Counted from the stretch's first letter, positions 10,701-23,609 are shown. The stretch: DNA of 64,000 nucleotides from Pogostemon cablin (GCA_023678885.1 CM042998.1:3723820-3787819); one strand, 5' to 3'. Notes: a model not told the origin generated them from the sequence alone. Translations and numbers: made by a program.

Positions 10701-13700
10701 ATGGATGGAAACAGTAGATTTGAATTGATGTCAGCCAGTCCGGACTCAAATTTTGTTGGTAATTGTCAGAGTGGTCTTAGGGGATACTCTACTCCCTCTT
10801 TGGATCGCTCTTCAAGTTTCAGAGAGGGTCTAGAAACTAAAAATATCAGTTCTGCTAAGTTAAATTCTAGGGTTAATACATGTTTAGGGGACGGGCCTGC
10901 ATTATCTCAATGCCTGATGTTGGATCCAATTTTCATGGGTGATCCTAAACATGCTCGTTCTGGTGACTTAAGGAGGGTTCTGGGATTTTCTGTTGGGAGC
11001 AATTTGGAAGAGAACTCTTCTGCTGTTGGACATCTGAAGAACTCACCCCCAGCAGCGGTGGACGAACTAAAACGATTGAGAGCAAGTGTTGCAGATACTT
11101 GTGTTAAAGCCAGGTAAGTGTCTTACCTATCGCTGTTGTGCTTGGAATTTTTGTTAATGCTGGAATCTGGTGAAGATCAAAATGAACTGGCCATGTAATA
11201 GAAAATTCCGTTGTTTTGATTCACATTCCACTATCTTTGTATTATGTAAATCAGTAACATTTGGTTCTGACAATTTATTTAATGTAAAGAGTTTTCTTAA
11301 ATATCACTCACTTTCCTGTATTCTATGATTTTATCTCCTCTTTTTTCTCTATATTCTGAAACAACACTGTTCTTCTTGACTAGTGGTAGAGTCAAAAAGT
11401 TGGATGAGCATTTAACAAAGCTTAACAAATATATTGAGGTCATGACTTCTAAGAAATCGCAGCAGCAGCAGCGGAATGAACTGTTTACTAATGAACGATC
11501 TAATGGCCCGACCTTGAAGATTGGGCAGATACTTCGAAACTCTTCAGAAGTGGGAAGTCAGAAGTTTGATGATCGGCCTAAGAATGTTGGTCTTAGTAAG
11601 CGATTACGTACCTCAACGACAGAAAACCGGGTTTGTATAATTAGTCACAACATTTGCCTTATTGCATACTCTTAAGATCTTATTTCCTATTTAACTAATA
11701 GAATACTAGTTGCTTTCCAGTCAGACATTTTTAATTATTTAGTTTTCGGTAAATTGTATAGTCTAGATGATTTTTTATTCTGAATTGAATGCTGTAATGA
11801 TATTGTGCTATCTGTTTTATTTTACGGAGCTTATAATAGTAGAAAGAATGGTGACTCTGCATTGAAATGCAGCAATTAATGTCAATCAGCACTTGCAGCC
11901 TTTTCTCATTAGATACTTAAAAAGTTATAGTATCTCAAAAATTAAAAAGTTGCAACATGAATTGCAGTACTAGTTGAAAAGATTGTTGTTCTGCATTGAA
12001 TTGTCAGTACACATGTTGTCTTATCTGTTCCATCTTACTAAAGTTTAGTCTTCAGTGGAAAACAATGTTGATTCTGTATTGACAGACTGTTGTGCTCGTG
12101 TAATTCCTTTTTTTTGTGTTTTCACAATTAAAAGCTATATATACACATTGATATTTCTATTGCAGATTATCCTTCATGTCATCATAATTTCAAATGAGAA
12201 ATCTAATAAACTCTGTAATGTATGCATTTGATGAATTAGTGTCTCATCTCACATTTATTGTGCTTATATTTTCTGTAGTTTGTTATTCAGTTTCTTCAAT
12301 AACTCAAGTACTGTGGAATTATGTATTTATGTTTCATTGTGTGGTGTTTACTGTCAATTTTATTACTCAATTCCCCCACTTTCAGGCTGAGTGCAGGATT
12401 AATGGAGTGATGCGGCAGACAATGATGGTGACAAAAGAAAGAGACAATCTTAAAGATAATAATGTAGATTCTGATATGGCTGAGGAAAAATTAAGGAGGT
12501 TACCTGCCGGTGGAGAAAGCTGGGACAAGAAAATGAAGAGGAAACGCTCTGTTGGTGCTGTCGTTTCAAGATCCGTGGACAGTGATGGGGAACTGAAACG
12601 AAACATGCATCATAAGCTTAATGTTGAATCTAGCCTGTTGTCCAGCGATCCTACCCATGGTTACAGGTTAGTAGTAAGGTCACTGAAGAAACCAAAGTAA
12701 TGTATTGTTTTAGTTAACACGCTTCTTTATGATATTTCCTTCGACTGTTCCGAGAACCACAATGCATATCTTTCATAAACATTCTGAAATTTATGTCAAA
12801 TTGGTTTGTATGAACTTCTTTGCTCATCTAACAAAGTTAAGATTCGAGCACTTCTGGTTAGTAAGTGCACCAAGTCTATGTGTGATACAGTGTGGTCTAA
12901 AAGGAGTCAAGATCAATCTAATAATTAGCTTATGTTGTGCAAGACCTAAATCTGATCTTTACCGCATCTACCTGAAATTGCTATATTGATAGACCTAGAG
13001 TGTTAAAGTTAAATTTCAGTAGAGAATCTTATTTTGGAATGGTTGTGACTTTGGCTGGGCTATTTGCTATTTGCTATTTGTATTTGGAATGGTTGTGACT
13101 TTAGCTGTATCTTATTTAGTTCTCGGCTTTATGTGTGATTAGTATATTTATTTTAACTGTTCAGTGTTCCTGCAAAAAAATGGTTCCTTATTTTGATTAG
13201 CTATTGTCTGAATTATATTCACCATCAATCAAATATTGATGAGGTGACCTTGTATGGCTATATCAGATCTTTTGAATTATATTAAGCTTGTTCTAAACTG
13301 ATTCACCCTTTTTTCTTAATTGGGATTTTATTATTTAACTAGAGAATCGATTTTATTTAATTAGTTGAATCTATCTTGGTTTTTTCTGGCCTAAGGAAAA
13401 CTGCATACTCGAGGCATAATTTTTGCTTCATAAAATATCTGTTGGATTAATTATTTGGTGATGTTATCATTATGTTTCACTCTGGAAATGTCATTCTTGA
13501 CAGATCAGGAGTTTCTGGTGGTGGTAACAAGTTAGATCCTATGCCATCTCCTTGTTCTACTCCCCGTGTAACCTTCAAAAACGAACAAGAAAAATCTATG
13601 CCCTCCAGGGATCAGGTAGCGGGACAAATTAAGGAGCGACCCTTTGGAAAAGTAAATGTCAAGTATGTATCTCGTATTTTCCACTAAAGTCAGAGATGTT

Positions 13701-16700
13701 AAATTGAAAAATTAATTATAACCTATCTATATCTTGTCCCTTTTCTGCATACACTAGAATTTTATGAGGATGACACTTCTGCTGCACTTATTTTAGGTTG
13801 ACTAATCGTGAGGACTGCAATGCTATATGCCCTGGTCCAATTGTAAAAGGGAAGGCATCAAGGGCACCGCGAAGTGGCTCAATAGCTGCAGCTAATGCAG
13901 CTGCTAATATATCTCGTCTATCTGCAACTTTGGAGAGCTGGGATCCTGCACAACTTGTAAATAAAAACCCTTCAATTGTTGGGTCTAACAATCGCAAGCG
14001 TACCATGCCTTCAGGATCAGCCTCTCCCCCCATAACTCAATGGGGTGGTCAGAGGCCACAGAAGATGTCACGAACTAGGAGGACAAATCTTATTCCAGTA
14101 TCAAACAATGATGACATACTGATGCAATCTGAAGGATGTTCCCCTTCAGATTTAGGTCCTCGGATAAGCATTAATGGGATCAATGCTTCTCTTCCCCCCA
14201 AGAGCGCAGCTAATGGAAATCAAAATTATAAATTGAAATCTGAAAATGTTCCATCTCCAGCGAGATTATCTGAAAGTGAAGAATTTGGTGCTGGTGAAAA
14301 TAGAATGAATGATAAAGGTGTTGGAAGCAGGGATCTTGAGGAAAGAACAGCCAATACTGGGCTGAGTGCTTGGCCAACTATAGTTCCTACGAAAAAGAAC
14401 AAAATTTTGTCCAGAGAAGATATTGGGGATGGTGTGAGAAGGCAGGGGCGTAGTGGAAGGGTTTCCCCATTTTCTGGGGCTAGCATTTCTCCGACAAGAG
14501 AAAAATTGGATAATGTAGTTCCGACCAAGCCTCTCCGCACTCCAAGGTCTAATTCTGATAATGCTGGAAGGTACTTGATGATCTTTTTCCCAGATGGAAA
14601 CTGAATTTTGATACTTGGTATCCAATCATCTTAGAGCTCATTTTCTTATCACATTGCTGCAGCAAGTCTGGCCGCCCTTTGAAGAAGCTGTCAGATCGCA
14701 AAGGCTTTTCTCGTCTTGGGCATGTGGCAAATGGGGGATCCCCTGATTGTAGTGGTAACCCCTTGTATTTGATTTATAACTTTTTGGAGATTTTAGTTCT
14801 TACATTTTCTAGATCTTATAGGCTATTTCCATCGCAAGATTTGAGGAACTTGTTTTGAACTACATACTTTAATTGGCAGTTGATGAAATTCAGCATGCTA
14901 TGAATTTTGTACTTAATAAGTTGTCTGCTTTTAGATTGTTTGATTGTTATCTGTCACAAAATGCTTACATGCCTATCTTTTCAATAGCTATGAATCATTC
15001 CCACTTATGGTCATATTGTGTTATTGTATTGAATTAGAATAAGATAAATCATCTCCTTTTTACTCCAAGTCATTGCTTTGTTTTCTCTTTCCATGTTACT
15101 TTGGTTATACCAACGAATACAATATGAGACTTTGTTATATCCAGAATAAACTATGATTCCCATAGCGAATTAGTGAAAAAAATTCAGGCCAATCTATGTT
15201 TTGTAGCTCTTGTAGCAATTAGAGCAAATTTATTTATTATTCCTTTTCAGGAGAATCGGACGATGATCGTGATGATCTCTTGACTGCAGCTAATCTTGCA
15301 TGCAATTCTAGCTGTAAGTATCTGTAATAAATATTTTAATTTGGTTTTATCTAATTTTTTTTTTTTTTTTTTGGGGGTTGGCGTTTAGGGTTTAGGGGTC
15401 TGCAAAAAGGACTCCTACTATTTCGAATCGATTAAATCAATGAATTCGAACGAATCTACTGTCTAGATTTTTAGAGTAGGGTTAATGGATACTTTTTTAT
15501 CCGAATTCTATACAGAAGAGACTACGATTCCATACCTTACAAATTCTCAAATTTCTTTCCGGTTTTAGAGTTCTGACTTACTTTACATGTTGCAGTTAAT
15601 TTATGTTCTAGTGCATTTTGGAAGACATTTGAGGCACTGTTTACATCTGTTGGCCCAGAAGAAAATATGTTTTTATCTCAACAGGTAACTTTTGGTTGCA
15701 AGTTAGATTAGCAATTTATGCAGTAATTTTTTGATTCTTAATAATCATTTTTATTGTATCAGCTGAAAATAGCTCAAGATTCATGTATAAGTATGTCTCA
15801 GTACCAGAGCAATGGAAATCCTGAGCAAGTGAAATTGGTTTGTAATTGTGATTTCTCTTCTTTGTGTATTGGCCCCACTTGTCACTTCTTACTTGTTGGT
15901 CCAGAGCATATTTTGGATTTGCTGTTTTTGTTTTTATTAATATATTGCATTGCATTGCATCCAGTCTTTTAAGATATCTAGTTGCCTTGCACAGTTGCAC
16001 TTAGGCTTTTAATGACTTTCTCTATTGTTTTTTGTATCTGACGTAAAAAACATGTTCCTTTTATCAGGATGATTGTTATCATGAAATGGAAGATTTCCAT
16101 GGAAATAAAAGCATGAATGACTCTGTAAATAGGATGGGTTTTGTTGACCAACACAATTCTTCTCTACATGGGTGCTCAGATGTAGAGACAAGATTTGACA
16201 AAATAACTCCACTTTATCAGAGGTTACTATCGGCTCTCATTCTAGAAGATGAATTTGAAGAATCTGAAGAAACTGGATTTGGGAGACAAAGGAGTTCAGT
16301 TAATGATTCTTGCTTCCTTTCTACTGAAAATACACTTGAAGACAAACTAGGCTTCTGCGAGCAAGTATTTGGTGTTCAAAATAGGAAAAATGGTAATCCA
16401 CTTAAGATTTTTCCTTGTAATGGGAATATGGACATTGATAGAAGCCCTGGTGCCACAGATCTTATATGCAATGGTGAGCTGATACGAAGGGATGGCAGTT
16501 ATATGTGCTCGGAAGTTGAAGCGTTTGTTAGATTTTCCAGATGTGACAATATTGCACAAAGTCTACAGACTAAAAATAATTGTGTTGCTGCCTTTGATTT
16601 CCAATATGAGCAGATGACTGTTGAAGAAAAGCTTGTTCTGGAATTACAAAGTGTTGGGATGTTCTTGGAAGCTGTGGTAAGTTTTAACGGAATGTTGGGC

Positions 16701-18780
16701 TAAATAAAAGAAGTTTTTGAAATATGTTTTTGTTCCACCTCTTTTTGTACTGAACTAAATTAATTATTTTCTTTAATATATTTTTTGATGTTCAAGAGAA
16801 ACACTTCTATGCAAACATGAATATTCTGTTATTATTATATTTATTATATTCTTAATTTTCCTTTATTATTTATTGCCTTGATATAGCCTGCATTGGATGA
16901 CAAAGAAGACAACTCAATCAACCAGGAAATCGCTCGGCTAGATAGCCAACTTCATGAACAGGTGATTTTGATCATACTATCAGCAACTATCTGCTTATTT
17001 ATTTATTTTTTGACCAATGAGCCTTATTACTATCTTCTGCCTCCCATCACCTGATTTCCTGTAGCGTGATACATTTGCCAGCTTGTCATCTATTACTCAC
17101 TGCATTTTGTTTTCTATCTTATACTGAAACTGTTAGACCGGGAAAAAGAAAACATGCCTGGATAAAATACACAAGGCCATTCAAGAAGGAAATGAGACCA
17201 AAAGGTAATTTCTTAATCCATGGAAATTTTTCTGTGAGCATTCAACTTTTTTTCTTTTTTCTTTTTTTTTTTTTTCTGAGAAAACAGTATTTTTAGTGTC
17301 AAATAATGATACATGCAATGCTATATACCTCAGGGATCTGGAGCAGGTTGCGATGGACAAACTTGTTGAGTTGGCGTACAAGAAACTCTTGGTTAGTGTT
17401 TATGCACCAGCATGTGTGCAATACGATATTTTTTACTTTTGGGTAGTTGTTAAAACTGCAAGCAACTTGGATTCTCCACGATGTGTTTTAAAGTTTTCTA
17501 TTCACTTTTCAGTGGTATTACTATGTCCTGTGTGCCTATTTACTTTCTTTGGTAGCCGCCTTGAGTTTAATAGTGAATCCTCTTTTTGAATGATTGACAG
17601 GCAACTAAAGGGAGCTTTGCTTCTAAACATGGGATCTCTAGGGTTTCAAAACAAGTTGCTTTGGCTTTCTGCAAGAGGACACTTGCTAGATGTCGCAAAT
17701 ATGAAGATTCAGGAATAAGTTGTTTTTCAGAGTCAGCACTCCGAGATATTGTTTATGCATCACCTCCTCAGTTTGCTGAATCAGACTTGCTTTCTGCCTT
17801 TAATCCGACAGCTACCAACGGTATGTACTTGAATCTTGTTAATTGCAGCTACAGATAACTTCTATAGAACTTCATTCAAGTGCCGGAATTTAACTCTAGA
17901 TATTTGCTTCTATTTTATGAATTGCATTGGGAACTTGTTAGAAAAGTACAATTTCAAGGAGCGTTTGTAGTGCCTTGAGGGAAATTGTAATTGTGAAATA
18001 TATTGAGGGGTTTTCCTTTATCAATCCTAAAGGATAGCTTTTACAGTTTACCCTTGTTTATATACAAGGAATATTGTTTGAAAATTTACAAATTTGACAG
18101 ATTTTAGGTACTCAGTTACAATTGAGATTGGGTTGTTTCGTTCAATTATCCGTTAATATTGACATTTTTTTAATTTTTGTTCTGCAGATGGGACTTCAAT
18201 TCGTCAACCATGTCCTGCTGGTGCTAAAAATGGTCCAATGTCGAACAGAGGAAAGAAAAAGGAACTATCACTGGATGATGTCAGTGATGCTGCTTTCAGA
18301 GCCTCATCCGGTCTGATCCCCATCGGAGGTGCCAAGGGAAGGAGAAGTGATCGGGATCCATCAATTAAAAACGGCAAGGCTGGGCGGTTATCCATGGGTG
18401 GATCCAAGGGCGAGCGTAGAACTAAATCTAAACCCAAACAGAGAACAGCTCAGCTTTCCATGTCAGGAGTCAATAAATTCATGGATACAGTGGATCCCAC
18501 TTATCCTTCTGCTGGCAATTCCGGTGAAGCAGTGAATCGGAGAAAAGATGTTCGATTCTTGTCTTCTGGTAATGCCCAATCAGCAGACGTGAAGCAATCA
18601 CTGGACTTGTCTTCTTTACCCATCAACGGAATAGACGAGCTAGGCGTAGATACAGAAACGGGCGACCCTAAAGACTTCAGCTCGTTGTTAGATTTCGATA
18701 TAGAGGAGCATGATGGTCTTGGACATGATGCTATTGGACTCGAGATTCCAATGGATGATCTCTCAGAACTCCTGTTTTGA
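10701..18780 (+). CDS. Plant-specific nuclear-type protein, At2g19390/At4g29790-like, 1,271 aa
   Basis: Fifteen coding exons, all GT-AG: 10701-11113, 11384-11630, 12386-12666, 13504-13662, 13797-14570, 14663-14754, 15251-15313, 15596-15684, 15763-15837, 16068-16676, 16887-16961, 17137-17204, 17334-17391, 17601-17820, 18188-18780. They sum to 3,816 nt, exactly 1,272 codons, with no stop at any junction. A 5'-leader intron (9974-10627) precedes the ATG. The protein is hydrophilic and Ser/Arg/Lys-rich, with no signal peptide or membrane segment. Landmarks are SGSIAAANAAANISR (~390), NNRKRTMPSG then QWGGQRPQKMSRTRRTN (~430-470), PLYQRLLSALILEDE (~780), EEKLVLELQSVG (~920) and DKLVELAYKKL (~990). 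I recognise these as hallmarks of the Arabidopsis At2g19390/At4g29790 family. Its biochemical function is not known to me; nuclear location is inferred from basic clusters. The gene looks intact. Confidence 0.9.
15340..15560. other. Foreign-looking block in intron 8
   Basis: After a long T run (15355-15372) the intron changes character. It carries TTCGAATCGATT and GAATTCGAACGAATC and is less T-rich than neighbouring introns. It could be a small organellar (plastid) insertion or a MITE, but I cannot assign it. It does not disturb splicing in the predicted model. Confidence 0.25.
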
Positions 18781-19374
18781 TCATGTACAGATTTTGAGGG
18801 AACACTCTGAGTTGGTTAGTGTTATTGATTTATTGTTCCCATTTTTGACCATATTTTAATTATGTAATTTTTTCATATAGTTTGTATATATCTCAGATAA
18901 TTTTAGTCCTAGTGATTCCATTTCATCAATGGATTTCTCTTTCCTAAAATATTAAGCATTTTTCTTCTGTCAATTGTTGCTCCTTGAATTTGTATTGAGA
19001 TGGATTCTTGTTAACTATCAAAGTAAAAGAGAGAATTTATAACAGTATAAAGTAGGAAAAAGATTCTATGACAGTAATTTTAAAACCCAGATTTTGATTA
19101 TTGAAAAAGGGATTTGGATCCTCTCCCTTAGACGGTTTGTATATTATCTGATCCACTGTCATCTTATCAACTTCCTTACTTCTTTAATTTTTTGAGTTTC
19201 TTTTTCTATTTTTTTTCATTAATTATTATCAATTACTCCTACAATTTTAACTTTATATTTTACTAGTTCATGATTTATTTTATTACTCTTCACAAAACCT
19301 TTTTGTTTACGTATATTTTGACCGTAGGATATAATATTAATTGTAAGAGTGTAATTGTAATTTTACCATGATGA
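18781..19374. other. 3' untranslated and AT-rich spacer
   Basis: The first ~130 bases after the stop are T-rich and probably hold the 3' end of the upstream gene; the polyadenylation site is not certain. The rest is unremarkable AT-rich spacer with no gene seen. Confidence 0.4.
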
Positions 19375-20000
19375 TTTATAATTTAATTTTTTTCTTAGGG
19401 TTTAATATTTATTTTTAAGGTTTAGTGTTAATTGTTAGAGTATAATTATAATTGGCTAATTATACTGTACACCCGGGTGCACCCTAAGATAAGGTGCACC
19501 CACTTTAAAAAAATATACAAATATAAACAAAAATATATACAATTATGAATAAAAATGTATACAATTTATTTGTTAGTTTTTTTAATGAAAAATTGAGTAT
19601 AAAAAAATATACCATTATTAAAAAAATATGTAAACACTATTAAATAAAAAGTTATACACATATGTATGCTAGTTTTTTTAATGAAAAACTTAATGTGAAA
19701 AAAGTATACAATTATTAAGAAACATGCATACAAAATAGAATAACATATACTGTACAAAATAGAATAAAAAGTTATACACATATGGGTGCACCCGGATACA
19801 CCTAATATCAACTCTTTATAATTTAACCTTTGTGGTTTATAGTTTATTTTGTCTATAGGGTTTAATATTTATTATTAGGATTTAGTGTTAATTGCAAGAA
19901 TATAATTATAATTTTATATTTGTGGTTTATGGTTTATTTTGTCCTTAGGGTTTAATATTTATCTTTAGGGTTTGGTGTTAATTATAAGAGTAGCTGTAAT
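19375..20000. repeat. Short tandem array interrupted by a MITE
   Basis: AGGGTTTAATATTTAT followed by a variant of TTTAGTGTTAATTG occurs at about 19398, 19858 and 19947, in units of roughly 90 bp with TTTGTGGTTTAT between them. A Mutator-type MITE (19454-19814) splits the first unit from the others. Confidence 0.6.
19454..19814. mobile_element. Mutator-type MITE, GGGTGCACCC family
   Basis: Begins GGCTAATTATACTGTACACC and ends with the inverse ATACACCTAATATCAACTC; GGGTGCACCC motifs lie in both arms. The flanks ATTATAATT (19445-19453) and TTTATAATT (19815-19823) match 8 of 9, a decayed 9-bp target duplication typical of Mutator transposition. The interior is AT-rich with TATAC repeats and has no gene. 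It is the same family as 32708-33016 and 33246-33843. Confidence 0.7.
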
Positions 20001-20295
20001 TAATTAAATAAAGATTTGAAAAAAGAATGGGTTTCATAGGATATAAATTGTCGATATAATATATATTGAGATATGGATAATTCATAGGCAAAGTAAATTA
20101 TTGTAATTAAATAAAATGGGCTGATGTGTAATGATATAGATCGTGGATAAAAATAAAGGGTTTAGATGTAAAGAAATTGATGAAATTTACGTTTTAATAA
20201 ATGGAGAGGATCCAGATAGATAATCTATTTTTTTTAAAAATAATTTAATTTCCAAAATGAATTTAAACAATACCAACCATCAACCCCCACAATAT
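20001..20295. other. AT-rich spacer
   Basis: AT-rich DNA between the tandem array and the next MITE. Nothing recognised. Confidence 0.3.
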
Positions 20296-20304
20296 TTAAA
20301 TAAT

Positions 20305-20695
20305 GGCAAAAACTCCTGTGCACCCGGGCGGACCACATTCCGTGCGTCTTTAGAATTTGCGTTAAATTGTATATCATTTAGTATACAGATGTGTACACTT
20401 TATTTTCTAAAGAAAATTATTGTGTGTATCTGGGTGCATGAACAACACTCCGTGCGCCTCTAGAATTTTGTGTTAAATTGTATACCCTTTAGTATAAAAA
20501 TGTGTACCCTTTATTTTCTAAAGAAAAAAAAATATTAATGAAAAGTGTATACCCTTTAGAACAAAATGTTTTCCCTTTTATTAATTAAAGTGTATACCCT
20601 TTAGACCAAAGTAATGTACCCTTACTCATAATACTAAAATTTTAAAGGCGCACGAAATGTGTTCCCATGCGCCCGGACACACGCAAACCTCACTC
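20305..20695. mobile_element. Mutator-type MITE, GTGCGCCCGGG family
   Basis: Starts GGCAAAAACTCCTGTGCACC and ends CACACGCAAACCTCACTC. The arms contain CCGTGCGTCTTTAGAATTT and its inverse CGCACGAAATGTG. Flanks TTAAATAAT (20296-20304) and TTAAATAAA (20696-20704) match 8 of 9. A copy in inverse orientation lies at 33481-33733. The interior repeats GTATACCCTTTAG several times; no gene. Confidence 0.75.
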
Positions 20696-20782
20696 TTAAA
20701 TAAATCAACAAAAAAAATTTACACCAGACAATGCATTATGAGAAGTATATCTCGTTATTCACATTCTCAGTAATATGGTATA

Positions 20783-21181
20783 CTCCTCCATCTCATTTCA
20801 ATTTTTACAGATTTTCAATTTGAAAGTTTCATTTCAATCTTTACATTTCTCTTTTTAGTAAATGAAACTCATACAAATTAATTTTTTTTCTTCATGGGCC
20901 CACACATCACACTAATACACATACTCACTTTACATTAAAATATCACCTCACTACACATTAAAATACTATATTTTTCACTTTATATTAAAATATCACCTTA
21001 CTGCACATTAAAATACTATATTTTTTTCTTTATGGGCCCACACATCATACTAATACACCTAGTGCACATTAAAATATTCTTTTACTTATGAACTAACATT
21101 TAACAAACTAAATTAAACACATCACACTAATACACCTAATGCACATTAAAATATTCTTTTACTTATGAACTAACATTTAAC
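20783..21181. mobile_element. Degenerate Stowaway-like repeats
   Basis: TACTCCTCCATCTCATTTCA at 20781 is a decayed Stowaway end. The rest repeats Stowaway interior phrases (CCCACACATCACACTAATAC; CATTAAAATACTAT) two or three times. No clean right end was found, so this is probably a pile of partial or internally duplicated MITEs. Confidence 0.45.
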
Positions 21182-21607
21182 GGAAGAATTTTACAGGAAG
21201 ACCTAACTTTTAGTTTAGATCTCAAATTAAGACCTGATTTTATAAGTGTTTCAAATTAAGGTCTAAATTTAAATATTTTTCTCAAATTAGGGCCTGATTT
21301 TTATGTTTTTCAATTGTTCTCATTTTAAGACTTACAATAAATTTATTTTCTCATTTTTAATCATACAACATAGTTTAAAAATATTATTATACACCTTCAA
21401 ATTAAATTATAAAATTAAAATATGTTATTTTTATTAATATTTTATATTTTTCTATAATTTATATTGAATTCGTAAAAAAAATAAAATTAAGACAAATCTT
21501 AATTTGAGAAAAAAATTAAAATTAAACCTTCAAATGAGACAATTCTAAAATGAAGTCCAAAAGTGAGACATAAAGTAAAATTTGGATCTTTATATGAAAA
21601 TTTTTCC
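21182..21607. mobile_element. Inverted-repeat element, copy 1 of a pair
   Basis: Begins GGAAGAATTTTACAGGAAGA and ends TTATATGAAAATTTTTCC, the ends being imperfect inverted repeats. Both arms carry GAT(C)T(C)AAATT/GTGAGAC-like phrases. A near-identical copy lies at 24678-25102 in the same orientation. No coding potential; non-autonomous DNA transposon of uncertain superfamily. Confidence 0.6.
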
Positions 21608-21718
21608 ATTAAAATACTATATTTTTTCTTCATGACCCACACATCACATTAATACACCTAGTGCACATTAAAATATTCTTTTACTTATGAACTAACATTT
21701 AACAAACTAAATTAAATA

Positions 21719-21812
21719 TTTAATTCCTATTCGTTCTCAATAAGAATTGAACCCGAGTCACTCACTTGTGTGAGGAGTCCGATAGCCAAGTGGGCTAGCC
21801 CATTTGATTATT
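21719..21812 (-). repeat. tRNA-derived SINE-like head
   Basis: On the minus strand TAGCCCACTTGG (21786-21797) fits a polymerase III A box and GGGTTCAATTC (21744-21754) a B box, ~32 bp apart. There is no tRNA cloverleaf, so this is a SINE head or tRNA-related fragment, not a working tRNA. The 3' limit is unclear because the adjoining segment is shared with 21061-21180. Confidence 0.4.
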
Positions 21813-22090
21813 TGCATGATAGATGTAACAATACATGTAGTAACTGAATGAAAAAAATAAGATAGGTAGAGGTGGAAATTTAAGTGTACCTGAAAGGGGA
21901 TGAATATTAAGTGTTGTGGTTCAACTTTGAAGTTAGTACATGAGACAGATCTATAAGAAATCATTTATTTATAATGTTATGTTATATATAAATAAATATA
22001 AATATATATACATGTGGGGTTAGGGTTAGGAATTTGTGGAGAGTTAGTTTTGAAAAATAACTGATTAAGTCTCCAATTTCCCGTCATCCT
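21813..22090. other. Spacer before the Mutator-like element
   Basis: AT-rich, with TATAAATAAATATAAATATA near 21985. No gene recognised. Confidence 0.3.
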
Positions 22091-22099
22091 TAATCATAA

Positions 22100-23270
22100 G
22101 GGGCGACTATTTACATTCCGGAATTGTTAAACATATCCGGAAAATGTTTAAATTATATTAATACTAAATTAATTTGACTTAAATGCCATTTAAAAAAAAT
22201 TATTTATTAAATGTAAAGATAATAATGACTTAATTGGAGCACATAAGTCATCAGTGTACCTAAGAAATCGGTAGAAGAACGATGTTCCAAGAAAGAAATC
22301 GGCAGAAGAAAAGATGACGATGTTCCAAAGGAGACGACGACATTTCAGAGAGAGCAATCTTGGATCGATTAGAACGAGCTCTAATGTTATTTCCCCTAAT
22401 TTTTGTTTCTTCTTCTACATTCAAAATCCCCAAATAATATGCAAATCCTTTTAATGTTTATTCTTTAAACTAATTTTGTAAGATATTAAAACAAACTGCT
22501 ATAGATTGCAGAAATGGAATAATTGAAAATTGTGAAATTGGAATAGGATTGATTCTTGAATGAAGAAAATATTGATAGCTAGCAGAAAGTGTTTATTGCG
22601 CTCTGGTGTTTTAGCAAACAATCGATAATGACTTCACCTCCATCCACTTCCACTTCTTTCTTGTTTTTCTGGAAGCTTGGAGGACCGAGTTTTTGAAATC
22701 AAATTTGATTATGTTAACCCGGATGCTTCGTACCAAGGCTCACCCCCACCCCCCGGACACTGATGACATCTGCAAAGCGAAGCCGTTTGAGAATACGAGC
22801 CTCACTTTTGCTTCGCCAGTGACACTAAATTGCTTCCCCCATGATTTCTGCCGCAATGGAATTTGAGTGCGCATGAATCATGATGGACCCGTCGGAGGTG
22901 CTGTGCCGATGGACTTGGGAAATTGAGGCCAATAAATTATCGAAGATGTAAAAGGCAAATTGAGGAAATGGAAAAGAAAAGAAAATTGGTGAAATTAGTG
23001 AAGACATATCTGCAAAGTATTTCATGAAATTGAGTGGAATTAACACATGGCAGGCAGACGAGGCATGCTAATTAGGGTTCATGAAGAATTAATCCTTTTT
23101 TTTACTTTAAATGTAAATATTGTAATAATGGGGTATATTTAGTAATTTTGGGGTTTATAGAGTAATAAATTTCTTAGCAGGATATTTTAGTTATTTTAAT
23201 CTAAAATGTTATAATATAAATATATTTTAGGGTATGAAAAGTAATTTCAGGGGTGCAAATAGTCGTCCCC
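22100..23270. mobile_element. Mutator-like element with coding-like interior (Pack-MULE candidate)
   Basis: 1,171 bp with ends GGGGCGACTATTTACATTCC and, inverted, GGGGACGACTATTTGCACCC. It is flanked by a perfect 9-bp target duplication TAATCATAA (22091-22099 and 23271-23279), diagnostic of Mutator transposition. The interior is more GC-rich than its flanks. At 22679-22770 a short plus-strand stretch translates as FEIKFDYVNPDASYQGSPPP, which reads like real protein. No transposase is visible, so it is non-autonomous and may carry captured host exons; the donor gene is not identified. Confidence 0.8.
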
Positions 23271-23279
23271 TAATCATAA

Positions 23280-23513
23280 TACTCTAGTAATTATCATAAG
23301 ATTATTATTATCACTATAATAATATATAGGGTTAATTCCTAAAAAAATTACAATTTTATAACAAATTCCAAGAGTAAAAGATAACTTATAAACCTCAAAC
23401 CACACGAATAAAAAAAATATTACTGTATTAGACTGGATATAATCATTTAATGATTAATAAATATGGAAATTGATAATAAAACCCTAAATAAAGAATACAA
23501 TAAATTCGAAAGA
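23280..23513. other. Spacer between two Mutator-like elements
   Basis: About 230 bp of AT-rich DNA with no gene seen. Confidence 0.3.
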
Positions 23514-23609
23514 TATATAAAAGGGAGCGGCTATTTACACCCCCAAAATTACTGGACGTACCCCCAAAAATATTTAAATTGACATAATTATCCTTATAAA
23601 ATTTATATA

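Noticed and set aside
13788..14625. Minus-strand ORFs of 81-119 codons
   Set aside because: They lie antisense to exon 6 of the large gene, whose plus frame is clearly coding.
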